64,000 bases of DNA from Amphimedon queenslandica (GCF_000090795.2 NW_003546378.1:33853-97852); one strand, 5' to 3'. Counted from the first letter of the stretch, positions 33,801 to 45,462 are shown. Made by a program: numbers and translations. Notes: a model not told the origin generated them from the letters alone.

Positions 33801-36800
33801 CAAGTTTATTGAAAGACATTCTGTTGTTGAATGATGTTTCTAATAAGACGTACATGTACATGTACATGTACATGTATAAGTACAACATAAGTACTACATG
33901 TAACCTGTAGAAATACATGTATGTCTTTTACAAATAATTTCATCATTTATGTAGAATAAGAAGTGCCAAAGTTTTAAGTTTAAAAAAGTATATCCTTTTG
34001 AGTGCAACATACATGTATGTAGTGTATATGTAGATTGTACAAGTAACAGCAATGTAATATTTTATTCTTGATACAGTCACAGATACACGTACATGTATAA
34101 CACTTCAAGACGAAATGTTACATGTAAATTAACATGACAGTTCTTTGAAAGCATTCAATAGTTAATAATATATTTATTTGATGGGCTCTTCCATGACATA
34201 AATATTTGACCAAATCAAAGGACAACAGAAAACTGCTGTTTGAAAATGACTAACAATAAAATTGAGTTTGAGTAGTTCTAATCAAAGCTCCATGATTGTT
34301 TCAAACTTAAGCTGATAGCACTTGATGGTTATAACTTGGCAAAATATTCTAGTAGACTAAGAAAAAAAGGCACTCTAAGAGAACTGACAGATATTGCCAT
34401 TTTCACCATAGGTTATTTGCCAGGCTGCCAGCTATTGTGTGCATGAATTTGCAATCCATCTACTGAAAATAATATAGTAGACTCAGTATTTTGATCAATA
34501 AAACTCATCCATACGCTCTGACACTCTTAAAAAATGAAAATAATAACTACAAATAAAAACAATCAATTTTAAAGAAATTTTTGAATGACAGAATGTTGTA
34601 CTTCAGTAGCCATGTACATGTATGTACTACACAGGCAGTACTGTATGGGGCATTATGCTTGCAGGATGCAAATTTCGCAGATAAAGTAACTTCGCGAAAA
34701 TAAAATCCAGGAATTTCAATTTAGTACAGTACCCGCTGACACAAGTGGTAGTATTGCCAAAATTAAAACCCCCAAATTCAAATTTTAGTAGATTTCACAA
34801 AATTTGCATCCCGTGAACATTATGCCCTATACGATATTTGATTTCATGTGGCAACCCTTAACAGTTTCCAAGATATAATGTACATGCATAATCGAGGATT
34901 CAGTGACAGTTGTTGTAGACATCATACACGTACATATGTACATGTACATGTACAAGACCAAAAACAACTACATCGTACCTGGCTACTGGGAGATTTCTTT
35001 GCCTAAGACTCAACCTATCAAAATTCTTTTTACAATAATTTACTACTGAATTTTGGCTCCTTTAGCCACTTGAAGGTCATGTCTTGGCTGTCAAATGTCA
35101 ATGCCTCTGAGATCCTCTTTTCGCAAATGCAGGAAGTATAGAAGTACAACTTTTATGAAGCACAAAAGGATATGATTGTCCATGTTTGGATATTGTTGGT
35201 AAGGCAATAATTTGTTAAATTTTTACTTTTTCTAAATAAAAAGATTTTTCTTTTTTCTCACATACGTGTACTTCACATCTTTGCAGAATATTTTTTGACA
35301 TTTATGTGAACATATATCTTATGATCAGCAAAGGGTACTACAAACATCTTTTTGTAAAAAACTACATTAATATGCAATAAAAAATTGGAGGACACACCTC
35401 ATAAAAGGATACATTGTGCATGTATATCACACTAGGAAGCCCTTGTGGTTACAACATGTACATGCAGTTTTTCTAGGATATACAGTGTACTGCATAGCTT
35501 TGTCCTGCTAGGTGAGACTAAGCCATACCCCGCTAAAAATATAAAATCCTTGAGGCGAGAAGTAACAGCTCACGAGTATCATTAATTTTGCAATTATCCC
35601 AGTTATGGTATCTGCCAACACACAAGAACTGTGGCCATCATGCAGAGGTAGACAATGCAAAACATTTTGAATCAACACCAATACCAAGTACTTTAAGTAT
35701 CAATATTTATGGTATTGAGTACTGAATGAGTAGTCTGCTACAGCGCCTGTGCGAATACATGTAGGTTATAATTAGTTTTTAATATCCTACTGATGACGCA
35801 CATGCATCAAAGGTACCGCGTGCTCTATAACCCAGCAAAACCACAGCAGTGATGTAAGTCACCCATAACAATGCTTTAACCCACCCACAATGATGTTATA
35901 ATCCACACACAATGTTATCAAATATTCTTATTATTATTTGAAAAAACAATTATTCTTGATGGTCTGGTGTAGGATTATATGCACCTTGATTGATACACAT
36001 TAATTGTGCACCCATTGAGAGATGCTGATCCAAAAAAGAAAGTAGGTACAATGGACCAGGATGAGCATTCAAGGTTTAATACCTGAGAGCTAGTGGTAAC
36101 AGTAGAATTGTGTTCCTTCACACTTTGTGGAACTATACGTAGAGCTTTGCATGCTTCTTCTTTCTACCTTTTTTGATATGCGCTCATACTTTTTAAAATG
36201 ATCCAGTGATCTGTGACCTGTTCAGTCTTGTATTACTTTTTCAGATATTCCTGCCTGGAACAATTCAGTTGCCGTATAAGCCCTTAGAGAGTGATTACTT
36301 TTGTTCCCTTCAATACCTGTTTCAAAACACATGGCTTTCAACATTTTACTCAAGATATTTTTACCAATAGGCACACTAGACTTTAGCAGCACTATTCTGG
36401 TTAGGACGTAGATAAAATATATCCAAATCAGCAGCATTTGGAGGCAGCTTGGCTAGATAGGTATCCAATAAATGGACATGACAACGCTCTCCAGTCTCCA
36501 TATCCTTGTACTGATGAACAACCATGTTGGGAACATTGAGCTGATTAAAACCACCTGCCCTATTTTAGAACAGTTTTCTGTGTAAGTGTATGATATTTTC
36601 CTTTCAGGCGAGATGTTCCTCTTAATCTGGGAAAGCGTAAGAGATCGGTGCTCAGTACCACCACGTGACGCAAAATTTTTGCCATTCAAAAAAAGATAGC
36701 ATTAAGTAGCACTTTAGGATGGGATGAATCTAGCACTTTAGATGCCCACAGCTTTTCCTCATCTTCCTTAGTTAAAGCCTCAGTTGCAGAACTCTCACTC

Positions 36801-39591
36801 CCTACGCCATTATTACGAAGCTCTCAGAAATAAGTGTCACAAGTCTTGAATAGCTTTCTAAAGTCTGGATCGTCATGATTGAATATATTCAGCACACACT
36901 CTTTATTCTCTTTCGTACAGGGATATAATCCACATAACAAATACAATGTCTTAAGAGGATAACTGGTGCCATCTTTCTTTCTCATACCTAAAATATATCT
37001 CTGTAGCCATAGAGAAAGCTCAGTGGGGTTGTTACTCAATAATACATCATCAGGGCATGGCTCCTCAGGATGACAACCGTTATAAGAGGTTTTCCATTCT
37101 TTACACAGCCCACTTTGTGCTGACGGAGTATTTTTGGGTACAAACCCCCTTGATACGTCTGTAAGGATATCTTTGGGCTCAAAAATTGCTCTCCGTCCTC
37201 TAACGCCGCATCTATCTCTCCCTCTAGCTCTGGTACTGTACTGTTTCAGTCTCTTCTTCGGGCACTGTTTTGACCACTTCATCATCTGAAATCTTACTTT
37301 TTAATCTCTTACTGACAGGCTCACAATCAGTAGCTTCAGCCATTATTCAATTCCAGCATGTGCCATGTGGTATTCTGCGTATGCATGTGTGCAGAGCCTT
37401 TGATGTGCATCATCCTGACATAAGTAACTTATAACATGTATCTAATATATAGTCCCCTCCCCCTCGGGCGCACGCGCCCTCGGGATCAGTAACAGTACAT
37501 TAGATACATTACTCCTAGCCATGTTATACATGTAAGTATTACTAACAAAATTCAAGGAGATGATCTGCCATGTAATTACAAAAGGGTGTAGACATTATTA
37601 TGATGTAAAGTAGGTGTGGTGTGGCGTGGTCACTACTCCAACCAAGATACCAGGATTTGGTGCAGTATTTCCTTGGTATTGGAAAAATGGGTCTTTAGGT
37701 ATTGTACCATGCACGTCAACCCTCATGTTTGATGCAAGCAGCAAGTGCTTTCTGTATCCTGGATATGGTAGTCAGTAGTCACTACATTTTGAAGCTACAA
37801 ACTATTCTAGATGCAAGAAAAGTGTCAATTAAAAACCCACATAGGAAGTATAGTGCAATAGTCTTGTTCAACATGCATGCAGTGACAGAGAGTCAATAAA
37901 TGGTTGTTGTGGCTCTCCAAGACGTTTTAAGTCTACAAAATAATTATCCTGCTAATTGCTACTACAGTGAAGAACAGTTGTTATGATTGGCTCTCATTGA
38001 CTGGGGTAAGAACAAAAAACATACTTTTGGTAAAAAAGCTCTACTTTACACGTCAGCCATCGGAAGTCTGCATAACTCTGAGTCAAGATGGCTCTATTCA
38101 ATACTATACGTTTGATACATGTATATGATATCACAGACTAATTCTTGCTATAAGAGTCAAGAAGTACGACTCTAAATCCTTAAAAACACAAACTGAATCA
38201 AGGCAATTTTAGCCACAAAAAATACAAACAAGGATGCTAACCTTCGACGAATTTGCTATTCCATACCATTGTGAGGGCTCCCATGCATCAGCTACAGCTC
38301 ACACATGTATGGCAGTCAAATTGTGAATAAGCTACTATAGACCAGTTGGTGCTAAGTATATTCATAGAATTTTGAGTATATTCATTGTGATACCATAAAT
38401 AAAGTAAAATTATCCTACCGCCATTTTGGAGTCTTAGTTACTAAGAGTAGAATGGGAGAAAGTAATATCTTTGCTTCTATATCTTCTAGTGGCACTTATT
38501 AAAGTCCATGAGCCAACTCTAGGCACTGGATGATGGTCAGTAAGCAGTAGCAATATTGCTGTATCGAATAAATACAGCAGTTTTTGGAGAATAAGCTCTT
38601 TTCACAATCGCTCCATAGACATCCATTGGAAGTAGGACTCCAAAATGGCAGAAGGAAAATTTTACTTTATTAACGGTATCACAATGAATATACTTAAAAT
38701 TCTATGAATATACTTAGCACCAGCTGGTCTATAAACTTCTTAAAATCTTTGCTTAAATGATGATTTATAAAGCTTCTTCACACTAAAGGTACATGTACTG
38801 TACACATTAACCCTGATACCATCATACAAAAATGATGTACCTTAAAGTCACTATTATTTGGGAGTAATAATTTTATTGCGTTTCTTGCGAGTGGCTTTAA
38901 AATCGAAAAAAATAGTTCTTGCATTTATTAATAATTTAGATTTATTAATAGTTATTAATTGAAAAAACAAAATTGCAAAAATTAATACATGCAAAATCAA
39001 TAAAATTAACAAATTGCAAATATTTGTCTACTTAAAAATAAGTAACTTTAAGTACGATACAGTAAGTATAAATACATGTACATGTACATGTATATACATA
39101 GACTAAAAATTACATGTGTACATATAAACTACATTGGACATGTATGGTAAAAAAAACTTTGAAATGGCTAGGAAGTGGCAATATTCTCACTAGGCTGCTC
39201 CTAGCAGAAACCTGAAAGTACAGTGATATTAGTGGTGCAGGGACAGACCATTTTCGAGCAGTGATCACCATAATGGCTTTAAAAAGTGTCAACTTATTAC
39301 TTTGAGAGCAGGCTACATGTAAATTTTGTCAATGTACCTTTTTTCTAATAATTTTTTTTTCAAATGTATGCATAATAAATACCTAAAATACATTGACAAA
39401 GAGAATACGGTCTTGGAATACTTCTCAATTGATTAAAACAAATTTCAGCCTCTTCTCGTTTGCTAGCAGGAACTCCCATATCAGAAGCCTAAAAGAAAAT
39501 AATTCAAGATGATGCCATCTCTCTCAAAACTTACAAAGAGAAATCTTGCAGCTTCCTCCAACTGTGCAATAACAACAGACTCATCTGCCAT
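27138..39591 (-). CDS. XPO4: Exportin-4, complete, 20 exons
   Basis: Karyopherin that exports cargoes such as hypusinated eIF5A and SMAD3 through nuclear pores with RanGTP. Minus-strand exons: 39535-39591, 39383-39488, 33469-33613, 33278-33422, 32920-33072, 32638-32743, 32348-32460, 32098-32258, 31874-32045, 31082-31834, 30863-31035, 30655-30817, 30243-30524, 30115-30181, 29790-29900, 29475-29566, 27705-27835, 27543-27654, 27394-27486, 27138-27332. All phases agree, giving 1109 residues (human 1151). Family matches include FEDIHWLLLIAAFTLTDVVE, QCLSQLASLSGAIF, LLSEFSSSEGSSSIGLS and CKKFYELLHYVCEIFPE. The protein is a chain of HEAT helices with no catalytic site. The start ATG precedes ADESVVIAQLEEAARFLF, the expected N-terminal helix. 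Intron 2 spans 5.8 kb and has been invaded by transposons. Confidence 0.95.
27839..27877. repeat. (TAA)n microsatellite
   Basis: About 13 uninterrupted TAA units lie immediately after the exon 17 acceptor (read on the minus strand). Confidence 0.95.
28521..29397. mobile_element. 877-base element with 30-base inverted termini
   Basis: The left end ACTATAGATATTAGAGTTAC continues into AGGGATGGGAAA. The right end is the inverse with few differences (TTTTCCTATCCCTGTAAACT then CTAATATCTATGT). Interior open frames (for example 29053-29262 plus) show no recognisable domain. It is probably a non-autonomous DNA transposon within exportin-4 intron 16. Confidence 0.65.
31835..31873 (-). other. XPO4: 39-base in-frame intron of exportin-4
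   Basis: The segment begins GTTAGG and ends TTTATTTTTTACAG on the minus strand. Its length is a multiple of three without a stop, so retention would add 13 residues. I treat it as an intron because of the polypyrimidine tract and because splicing it matches the human spacing after the GRSA-like motif QRSATIE. Confidence 0.6.
33849..33877. repeat. TACATGTA palindrome array
   Basis: This is a pure run of ACATGTACATGTACATGTAC units, one of the longest of the dispersed family. Others are at 1101-1124, 18438-18467 and 39072-39093. Confidence 0.9.
34641..34834. mobile_element. Short MITE, CTGTATGGGGCATTATG termini
   Basis: The left end CTGTATGGGGCATTATG and right end CATTATGCCCTATACGAT are inverted. 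The interior has the TTCGCGAAAAT/AAATTTTCGC words common to several other elements in this window. It lies in exportin-4 intron 2. Confidence 0.65.
36090..37343 (-). pseudogene. Crypton-type tyrosine recombinase (DUF3504-like), degraded
   Basis: The frame opens at the ATG at 37343 (MAEATDCEPVSKRLKSK) and is soon broken. Recognisable segments are SGLCKEWKTSYNGC, NPTELSLWLQRYILGMRKKD and, near the end, NKSNHSLRAYTATELFQAGI followed by VIQD-stop-TGHRSLDHFKKYE. The last block holds the recombinase Arg (HSLR), His (GHRS) and nucleophile Tyr (KKYE) positions. Trp before TGHRS has become TGA. Further stops and frameshifts make the copy inactive. The same domain occurs in ZMYM and KIAA1958 proteins derived from Cryptons. 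I could not define element ends. Confidence 0.78.
38336..38734. mobile_element. Foldback MITE, TATAGACCAGTTGG termini
   Basis: Arms of about 110 bases (38336-38447 and 38628-38734) are inverted copies: TATAGACCAGTTGGTGCTAA against the inverse TTAGCACCAGCTGGTCTATA. Both continue into GTATATTCATAGAATTTT. A single-arm relic lies at 23095-23152. Confidence 0.82.
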
Positions 39592-40999
39592 TTTCACAAT
39601 GGGTGGAGCTGCTGCCTGCTGGATGGAGGCTGAACCAAATTAATTTACATGACAGTGGAATATCTTATGTGTGTAATCATAGTAATCATGTAAAGAGCCT
39701 AAAAGAGGCTGTATTGCAAGTTTGCTGGTAGAGTTTGTTTCGAAAGTCTGCATTTTTCAAGCATGCACCAATTTAAAATTAATATTTTATTTTACAGCTC
39801 ACGTTCTTTGTGGGGAAGCATAAAGATTTTTTATCTTGATTTTTGGGACACTTGTATGGCTTAAACATTCCTGCATAACAAAAATTGTACTTGGAGCTAT
39901 AAAATAGGCAGAACCCTTATTTAACCAAGCAAAACATCACTGCAGTTGAACATTAGGGCACCACACAAAACTAGTGGTTGTAGAATCTATACCTTGCATG
40001 TGCTACATCAGCATAGGTAAAATATTTAGATGCACAGAAAATAATTATAATGATAAAAGAATCATTTTGCTTACAATGGTATGCATGGTACTACTGGGAC
40101 TCTGAACTATTACTACACAAACTCATCCATTGTATGGCTGTACTGACTTCATCAAAAATGTTGTATACATTAGAGATTTAAATTAAGGTTCATTTCCCCT
40201 CAAAAGAGCAAATCATTCTCAAGATAAACTTTGTTCAATGTTCCGGTACATGTGATAATTCTTCAAATGGTATAGAAACTCAGAAAGCTGAGGCTCTGAG
40301 CATGCTGGTAAATTTAATCTGTAATACTCAAGATCAAATGGCACTATAGACTCTATATCACAGATAAAACTGATGTGTTACATTAGCATGGAAATTTGTC
40401 CCTAATTTTGACAAGTGCATACTGAGTTTTAAAACATCACAAGTGTTATATTCCCTTTTTAACATGCTTTTCTGTGTTCCAATAACATACTTATGTGCTA
40501 AAATAACATGATTTTTGCGTGCTATAAATTGGGACATAAAATATGTGTCATTTAAACACACCAGTTTTATCACTATCTGCATCGGGTTGAAGTTACTCTT
40601 ATATGGAAGACAATATGGTCCCACTAAATCATTCCTAAAATCATTCTAAGTACAAAGATTGAAATTATGGTGGCAGACACAATTGATGATCTCAATTCAG
40701 TTTTTAACTTATTCCAATGGAAGGAAGCTAGATTTATATCAGGAGATCCTATAGTCTCACCCCACCCCTTTAAGACTAGGGATCCTAACAATAGTTAGAA
40801 ATTAGGATTCATAGTCAGAATGACGATTTAAAAGTACTAGCACTTTTCACCAATACATAACTATTAATTGCACATGAAATTAGTACCGTGATGACAGAAA
40901 AGTAATGTGAAGTTAAAGTGGAGGTAAGATTTAATTGAGATCAAAGTTAATAAAAATACTTTAAAACTAGTATCAAGTTACATTGAGTTACTGAAATAA
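39592..40999. other. Intergenic region between exportin-4 and MANBAL
   Basis: This 1.4-kb stretch is AT-rich. It should include the exportin-4 promoter near 39600-39640 and the MANBAL 3' UTR. Open frames such as 40358-40624 (minus) show no family resemblance. No repeats with clear ends were seen. Confidence 0.6.
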
Positions 41000-41203
41000 C
41001 TACTTCCTTCTTTTCTTAGGCTTATTATTTGACATGTGAGGCGCATCCATGGTTTTGCCATCCTTGTGATTAGACCTAGGAACTGGCATTTCATTTGGGT
41101 CCTCTCCAGCTGTAGCAGGGTGAGTAATAATAGACACTAGAGCCAAAACCTGTATAATAGCTCCAATAACAAGTCCATAAGACATCAAGCATTCAAAATC
41201 CAT
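41000..41203 (-). CDS. MANBAL: MANBAL/UPF0239 family small membrane protein
   Basis: A 67-residue single-exon frame starts at the ATG at 41203; an in-frame TGA stands upstream, so no longer start is possible in this exon. The core ECLMSYGLVIGAIIQVLALV corresponds to the ENLLRYGLFLGAIFQ signature of the UPF0239 family. One membrane helix (about residues 8-27) is followed by a Pro-rich hydrophilic stretch and a strongly basic end (KPKKRRK). The cellular role of the family is unknown. Human MANBAL is slightly longer at the N terminus, so an unseen upstream exon is possible. The gene is divergent from the U11/U12 35K exon with 93 bases between start codons. Confidence 0.8.
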   Translation of the reverse strand: MDFECLMSYGLVIGAIIQVLALVSIITHPATAGEDPNEMPVPRSNHKDGKTMDAPHMSNNKPKKRRK

Positions 41204-41296
41204 TTCTGTCAAATTTTCTGAAAATTTTCAGCTAATTTGGGCGGGGGCTCATGTCACAGGGCGTGTCTGTCCCTCCTTCATTCCACATGAATCAAC
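41204..41296. promoter_or_regulatory. Bidirectional promoter MANBAL / SNRNP35
   Basis: The 93 bases between divergent ATGs contain a GC-rich block (GGGCGGGGGCTC at 41239-41250) and CAGGGCGTGTC. No TATA element is seen. A CACGTG E-box falls inside the first codons of the 35K exon (TCTCACGTGG). Confidence 0.55.
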
Positions 41297-41432
41297 ATGG
41301 CGTCTCACGTGGAATCGTGGAAACAGCTAGCTGTTGATTACAAGGTTTATGATCCCGTTATGGTTGGAAGTATTGATGGAACTGATTCTAGACCCCATGA
41401 TAGAGCTATATATAGGGCACGTGACACAAAGT
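41297..41432 (+). CDS. SNRNP35: First exon of U11/U12 snRNP 35 kDa protein (partial)
   Basis: A 136-base coding exon starts at ATG 41297 and ends at a strong donor (AAAGT-GTAAGT). It encodes 45 residues including VGSIDGTDSRPHDRAIYRAR, which matches the conserved N-terminal block AGSIDGTDEDPHDRAVWRAM of the minor-spliceosome 35K protein. The leftover T would complete the conserved Tyr that follows. The RRM and Arg-rich exons expected downstream were not found up to 46 kb, where the sequence is dominated by foldback repeats. They may be further away, split into tiny exons, or lost. The minor spliceosome therefore may exist in this organism. Confidence 0.82.
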
Positions 41433-41575
41433 GTAAGTGAACATTATAGACCATTAGTGTTTCTACTGTAATTTTATTCTTCCTCCCTGTCTGTCTATTA
41501 TATGTTGCACTGTAAAGTTAAATAAATGAAAATAAAATAAATAAATTAATAATTTCAATCATTTTATTAATTATA

Positions 41576-43486
41576 CAAGTAAAAAGAAATAAAGAACATT
41601 AAAAATGGGAAAACAGTAGGATTGAATTGGGAAAAAAGTAAAGAGACAAGATAAGTCCTTGCAAACTGATGTGGCAAGAAATCCTACACCACTGCATGAA
41701 GAATATTATTTAATTGCATTGTAATTATCCACACAAAGTCACAGACTGCTCAGTACTATAGAGTCTAGTCTGGGCCCGCCCCTTCGCCGAGAGGAGGGAA
41801 GGGTCTGGTGACACTGCTACAGAATTTGTTGCAGAAAGGAATGCAATAATTAGCAGTTATTTTAGTTATTAAGTATTATAATCACATGACTGTCACGTGA
41901 TAACCTTTCTATTTGTAGCTTTTCTTGACTTGTAAGTCTCCTTAAGTGAGGGGAGCTACAGTAGTAATAGGCGAGAAACAATCTATCAAAATTCTAGTTA
42001 ATTGAAGGACAAAATCTGCGGGATAAAAAACAGAAATCTTTATACTTTTTAACCAAATTTCACATGAGATATCTTTTTATTCTTCTGCTACTTCCTCTAC
42101 AGTTACTTTCTGTTCCTTTGCCAGCATTCATCATATTTATAGCAGGTTTAACAGTTATACATCCATTTTGAATAGGTCATGTGACTGAATTACTTCCATG
42201 TGAGTGCAATAATCTGATTGGTGCGCAAGATTCACTGCACAGTGCAACAAATTCTGTAGCAGTGTCACCAGACCCTTCCCTCATTGCAGAAGGGACGTGA
42301 CCAGACTATATAGAGTCATAACACACTATGAAACTTCTATCTTTTATGCAGTGGTGTAAGACTTCTTGCCACACCAGTTTGCAAGTACTTGTCTTATCTC
42401 TTTACTTTTGTCCCAATTCAATCCTACTGTTTACCCATTTTTAATGTGTTTTTTTACTTACTTGTTTCTCTTCTTCTTTCTTAAAATACATTCTGTTGTA
42501 ATTTTGTTTTGTGGCAGAGCCTCTAGATGACTTTCCTTAATTGGGCAGCAAATTAACCCAATAATCCCTAGATCCAATGTCAAATTTCTCCCAGAAACTC
42601 CTTAAAATTTCCCTGTTTTTGTAAATATTCCCTTAAAATTTCAAAATTTTAAGAGAAAATTTTAAACTTAAAAGGTAAAATTTAAAATTTTGTATGAGAA
42701 AATTTTTAATCTTTAAGATCTAATTTTTAAAATTTTAATTAAATTTTTTGAAATGTCTGCCATTTTGAATTGTTCAGCTACAAATTTTATCATGTTTTGA
42801 TAAAATGAAATTTATGTGCAATCATTAACATCGTGGTTGCATGGGAATATAATTGAAATGACTCATAAATTTAATTATAGAGCCAAGTTAGTCAAAATTT
42901 CCCTAGATTCCAGCATTTAAAAAATTTTCTCCCTAGTTCTAAATGGACCATTTTGTCCCTAGATCCAGGGAAATTTCCCTAAAGGCTAAATAAAGAGGCA
43001 CTTTTTTTTGTGGTCAGGTTAATTATATGCATACTTGTCACATGTGCATAAATTAAAATGGCATCACCATGTGATGATTCCTCCAGGAATTTCTACCAAC
43101 TTTTTATTTATACTTTCTTCTTTTTAACCTGCATGTTGGTGCACACCCTTGACTCAAGCACAGTTGAACTATGTATAAACCAACTTGAGAGGTTGTCTCT
43201 ATAAGAAGTCAACTGAACTGATAGAAGAAAGATGAAAGAAAGAAGAAAAAATCTAAAGAATTTTGCAGAAATTTGAATTTGGGCCTATTCTCTAGAAAAC
43301 TTCTGCTACATTGCAGTCCACTTTAAAGATACCAAGAGAATTGCTTAGTGAAGGAGAGCTCATTTAAACCTTTTATAAGGCTGTGCAACATAAGGTAAAA
43401 GAGTTACAAGCGTTTAAAAATTATAATAACAGCCACCATCTTGAAAAACCAGCCTTAGTCCTACATATAGGCTACTGCCTATATAA
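41576..43486. repeat. Foldback unit A, with nested inverted-repeat element
   Basis: The outer arm 41576-41704 (ACATTAAAAATGGGAAAACA and onward to CCTACACCACTGCATGAAG) is inverted at 42346-42470. Nested inside is an element with TAGTCTGG/CCAGACTA ends (41766-42308). Its inner inverted block GAGGGAAGGGTCTGGTGACA and following bases are a perfect match over about 39 bases. A tail up to 43486 resembles that of unit B. Confidence 0.75.
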
Positions 43487-45335
43487 TGAAAAACATTAAA
43501 AATGGAAAAGTAGTAGGATTGAATTGGAAAATAGTGAAGAAACAAGAGGATATCTGCTAACTGATGTGATAAGAAATCCTACACCACTGCGTTATCTGCA
43601 TGAAGGATACTAGAAACAGTGTAAAACATTAAAGGGCTCATCCTCGTAGATTATTAGCTGGAAAAAAGCAGAATCCCTACTTTATGTTGCTGCTGAAAAA
43701 CTCCTGACTTTTTTTACATGAAGCCTTGCTATACTGACTTTAAAATAGCCATAAGATATAAAATGGCTGGCCAGTTTAGTGCAGTCAGTGACAACTGACA
43801 AAGGTGACATATGTTTGATTTTCACAGTTATCTCAATAAAAAGGAGTTTCATAGTTACTTACAGTAATTGCACCTGTAACCTTTTCAAGCAGTTGGAGAA
43901 GCCTTTAGACGGTGTTTTTGCCTTATCTTGTTGCTAGCATGAAAAGTTGTGCAGTGGTGTAGGATTTCCTATCACACCAGTTTGCAAGTACCCTCTTGTT
44001 TTTTTACTTTTTCCAATTAAACCCTACTACATTTCCATTTTTAATGTTTTTTTATTTACTTGTTTCCATTTTAAAAAATTAATAAATGACCTTCTGTTAT
44101 GATTCTGTAGTCAGGTTAATTATATTTATGCTGATCATGTGAGCATAAGTTAAGATGGTATCAAACCTCAAACCCACACAATGTCTGCAGCTGGATTATT
44201 TCTCCCATTTTGTTCTCTGTTCTCGCTTCTTTTTGAAACAACCGTATAGCTAGAAAATTTGGTTGAGTAAAACTTTGGTGAATTTGGTGAATTGAGGTCC
44301 ATTCGCCAATTTTTTAGTCTCCAATTTGATAGAGTTCCATATAAGCATACGCAGAGTTAAAATTTTGCCAAAATTTTAACCTCCAAACCTCTTTTGAAGT
44401 CAATTCGCCAAATTTTAGCACTCCAAATTTTCTAGCTGTATGGTACCTTTGTTGTCCTTGACCCAAGCACAAAGGAATGATGTAAAAGGCAACTTGAGTG
44501 GTTCTCAGTTTAGAAGATTATCTGGTGAATAGAAGAAGATGAAAGAAAGAAGGAAAATTCTGAATAATTTTCAGAAATTTGATTTAGGCCTGTTCTGCGA
44601 AAAAGCTCTTGCTACCAGGGGCATACCCAGCATACCCAGTGGGGGGTGCTAAAAGGGGCTTGAGCACCCCCTCATGGCTGAGATCAGAGAATTGTTTAAG
44701 TCATCCATGTAGTGTTTCATATCACTGCTAAATGTCTTTAAAAAAGTTCTTCAGCACACTTGACAATCATTTCAGCCACAATTCCAGCATTTTTCAGTGC
44801 TGTAAAGGGCAATAGGAAGCGCCAGCGTGCCTAAAATTGCTGTGATTAATAATGAATAATCTTCGAAATTTGTGGAAAAATAAGGGGTTTTTTGAAGGAA
44901 TTATATTTCGCAAAATCTGCTAAAATTCCAATTCGTGGATTTTGATTTTGTGAATCCTACCACGTGTGTAATATACATGTAGGTACCATATTAAATTAAT
45001 TTTCATAGATTTTATTTTTGTGAATCAGGAGGGATTGACCCTTGAAAAAAACCACTTGTACGGTATTTTAGTGCTCTGAAAAGGGGTGTGGCCAAAATTG
45101 CATTGTGCTTTGCTCATCATTAGCACCCTACTCTATTGATTCCTGCGTACACCTCGGGCTACATTTAAAGGTACTATAAGAATTGCTCAGTAATGGATAG
45201 CTCATGTAAACCATTTATTAGGCTATACAATGTAAGATATGTGTACATGTAAAAGGGTTATAATTGTTTGAAAATCATAAGAACAGTGGCCATCTTGGAA
45301 ATCCAACCTCAATCCTACATGTAGGCCACTGCCTA
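43487..45335. repeat. Foldback unit B, diverged tandem copy of A
   Basis: The same outer arm begins ACATTAAAAATGGAAAAGTA (43487-43600) and is inverted at 43950-44070. Tails match too: GAAGATGAAAGAAAGAAGGAAAATTC near 44530 against 43230, and CCTACATGTAGGCCACTGCC at 45314 against CCTACATATAGGCTACTGCC at 43460. The nested TAGTCTGG element is absent, so it entered unit A after the duplication. Confidence 0.65.
44240..44446. mobile_element. MITE, ACCGTATAGCTAGAAAATTT termini
   Basis: The left end ACCGTATAGCTAGAAAATTT and right end CCAAATTTTCTAGCTGTATGGT are inverted, with an inner inverted repeat of TTCGCCAAATTTTA words. It belongs to the group of CCGTA-ended elements of this window and is inserted in foldback unit B. 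Confidence 0.75.
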
Positions 45336-45462
45336 TATAATTACTGAATGCATTCTGAACTTGATCAATGATATTATGCACCTATCTATGCAATATGCAC
45401 CTATCAATGTGAGACCTATTTGGGATGTGTGGGGATTTGAAATTTGTAAACCTGTTGCAGAA

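Larger units (their letters stand above)
33614..39382. other. Exportin-4 intron 2, transposon-filled
   Basis: The exon ending at 39383 joins directly to that starting at 33613. The joined peptide CILGSNCSSYVKFQAT aligns with the family. The 5.77-kb intron contains a MITE (34641-34834), a degraded Crypton-type recombinase (36090-37343), a GC-rich palindrome (GGGCGCACGCGCCC, near 37466), another MITE (38336-38734) and TACATGTA arrays. All other introns of the gene but one are far shorter. Confidence 0.85.

Noticed and set aside
39110-39312. Open frame on minus strand that could be exportin-4 exon 3
   Set aside because: It has plausible splice sites and phase, but the exon at 33469-33613 aligns directly with the family after exon 2, and the extra piece has no counterpart.
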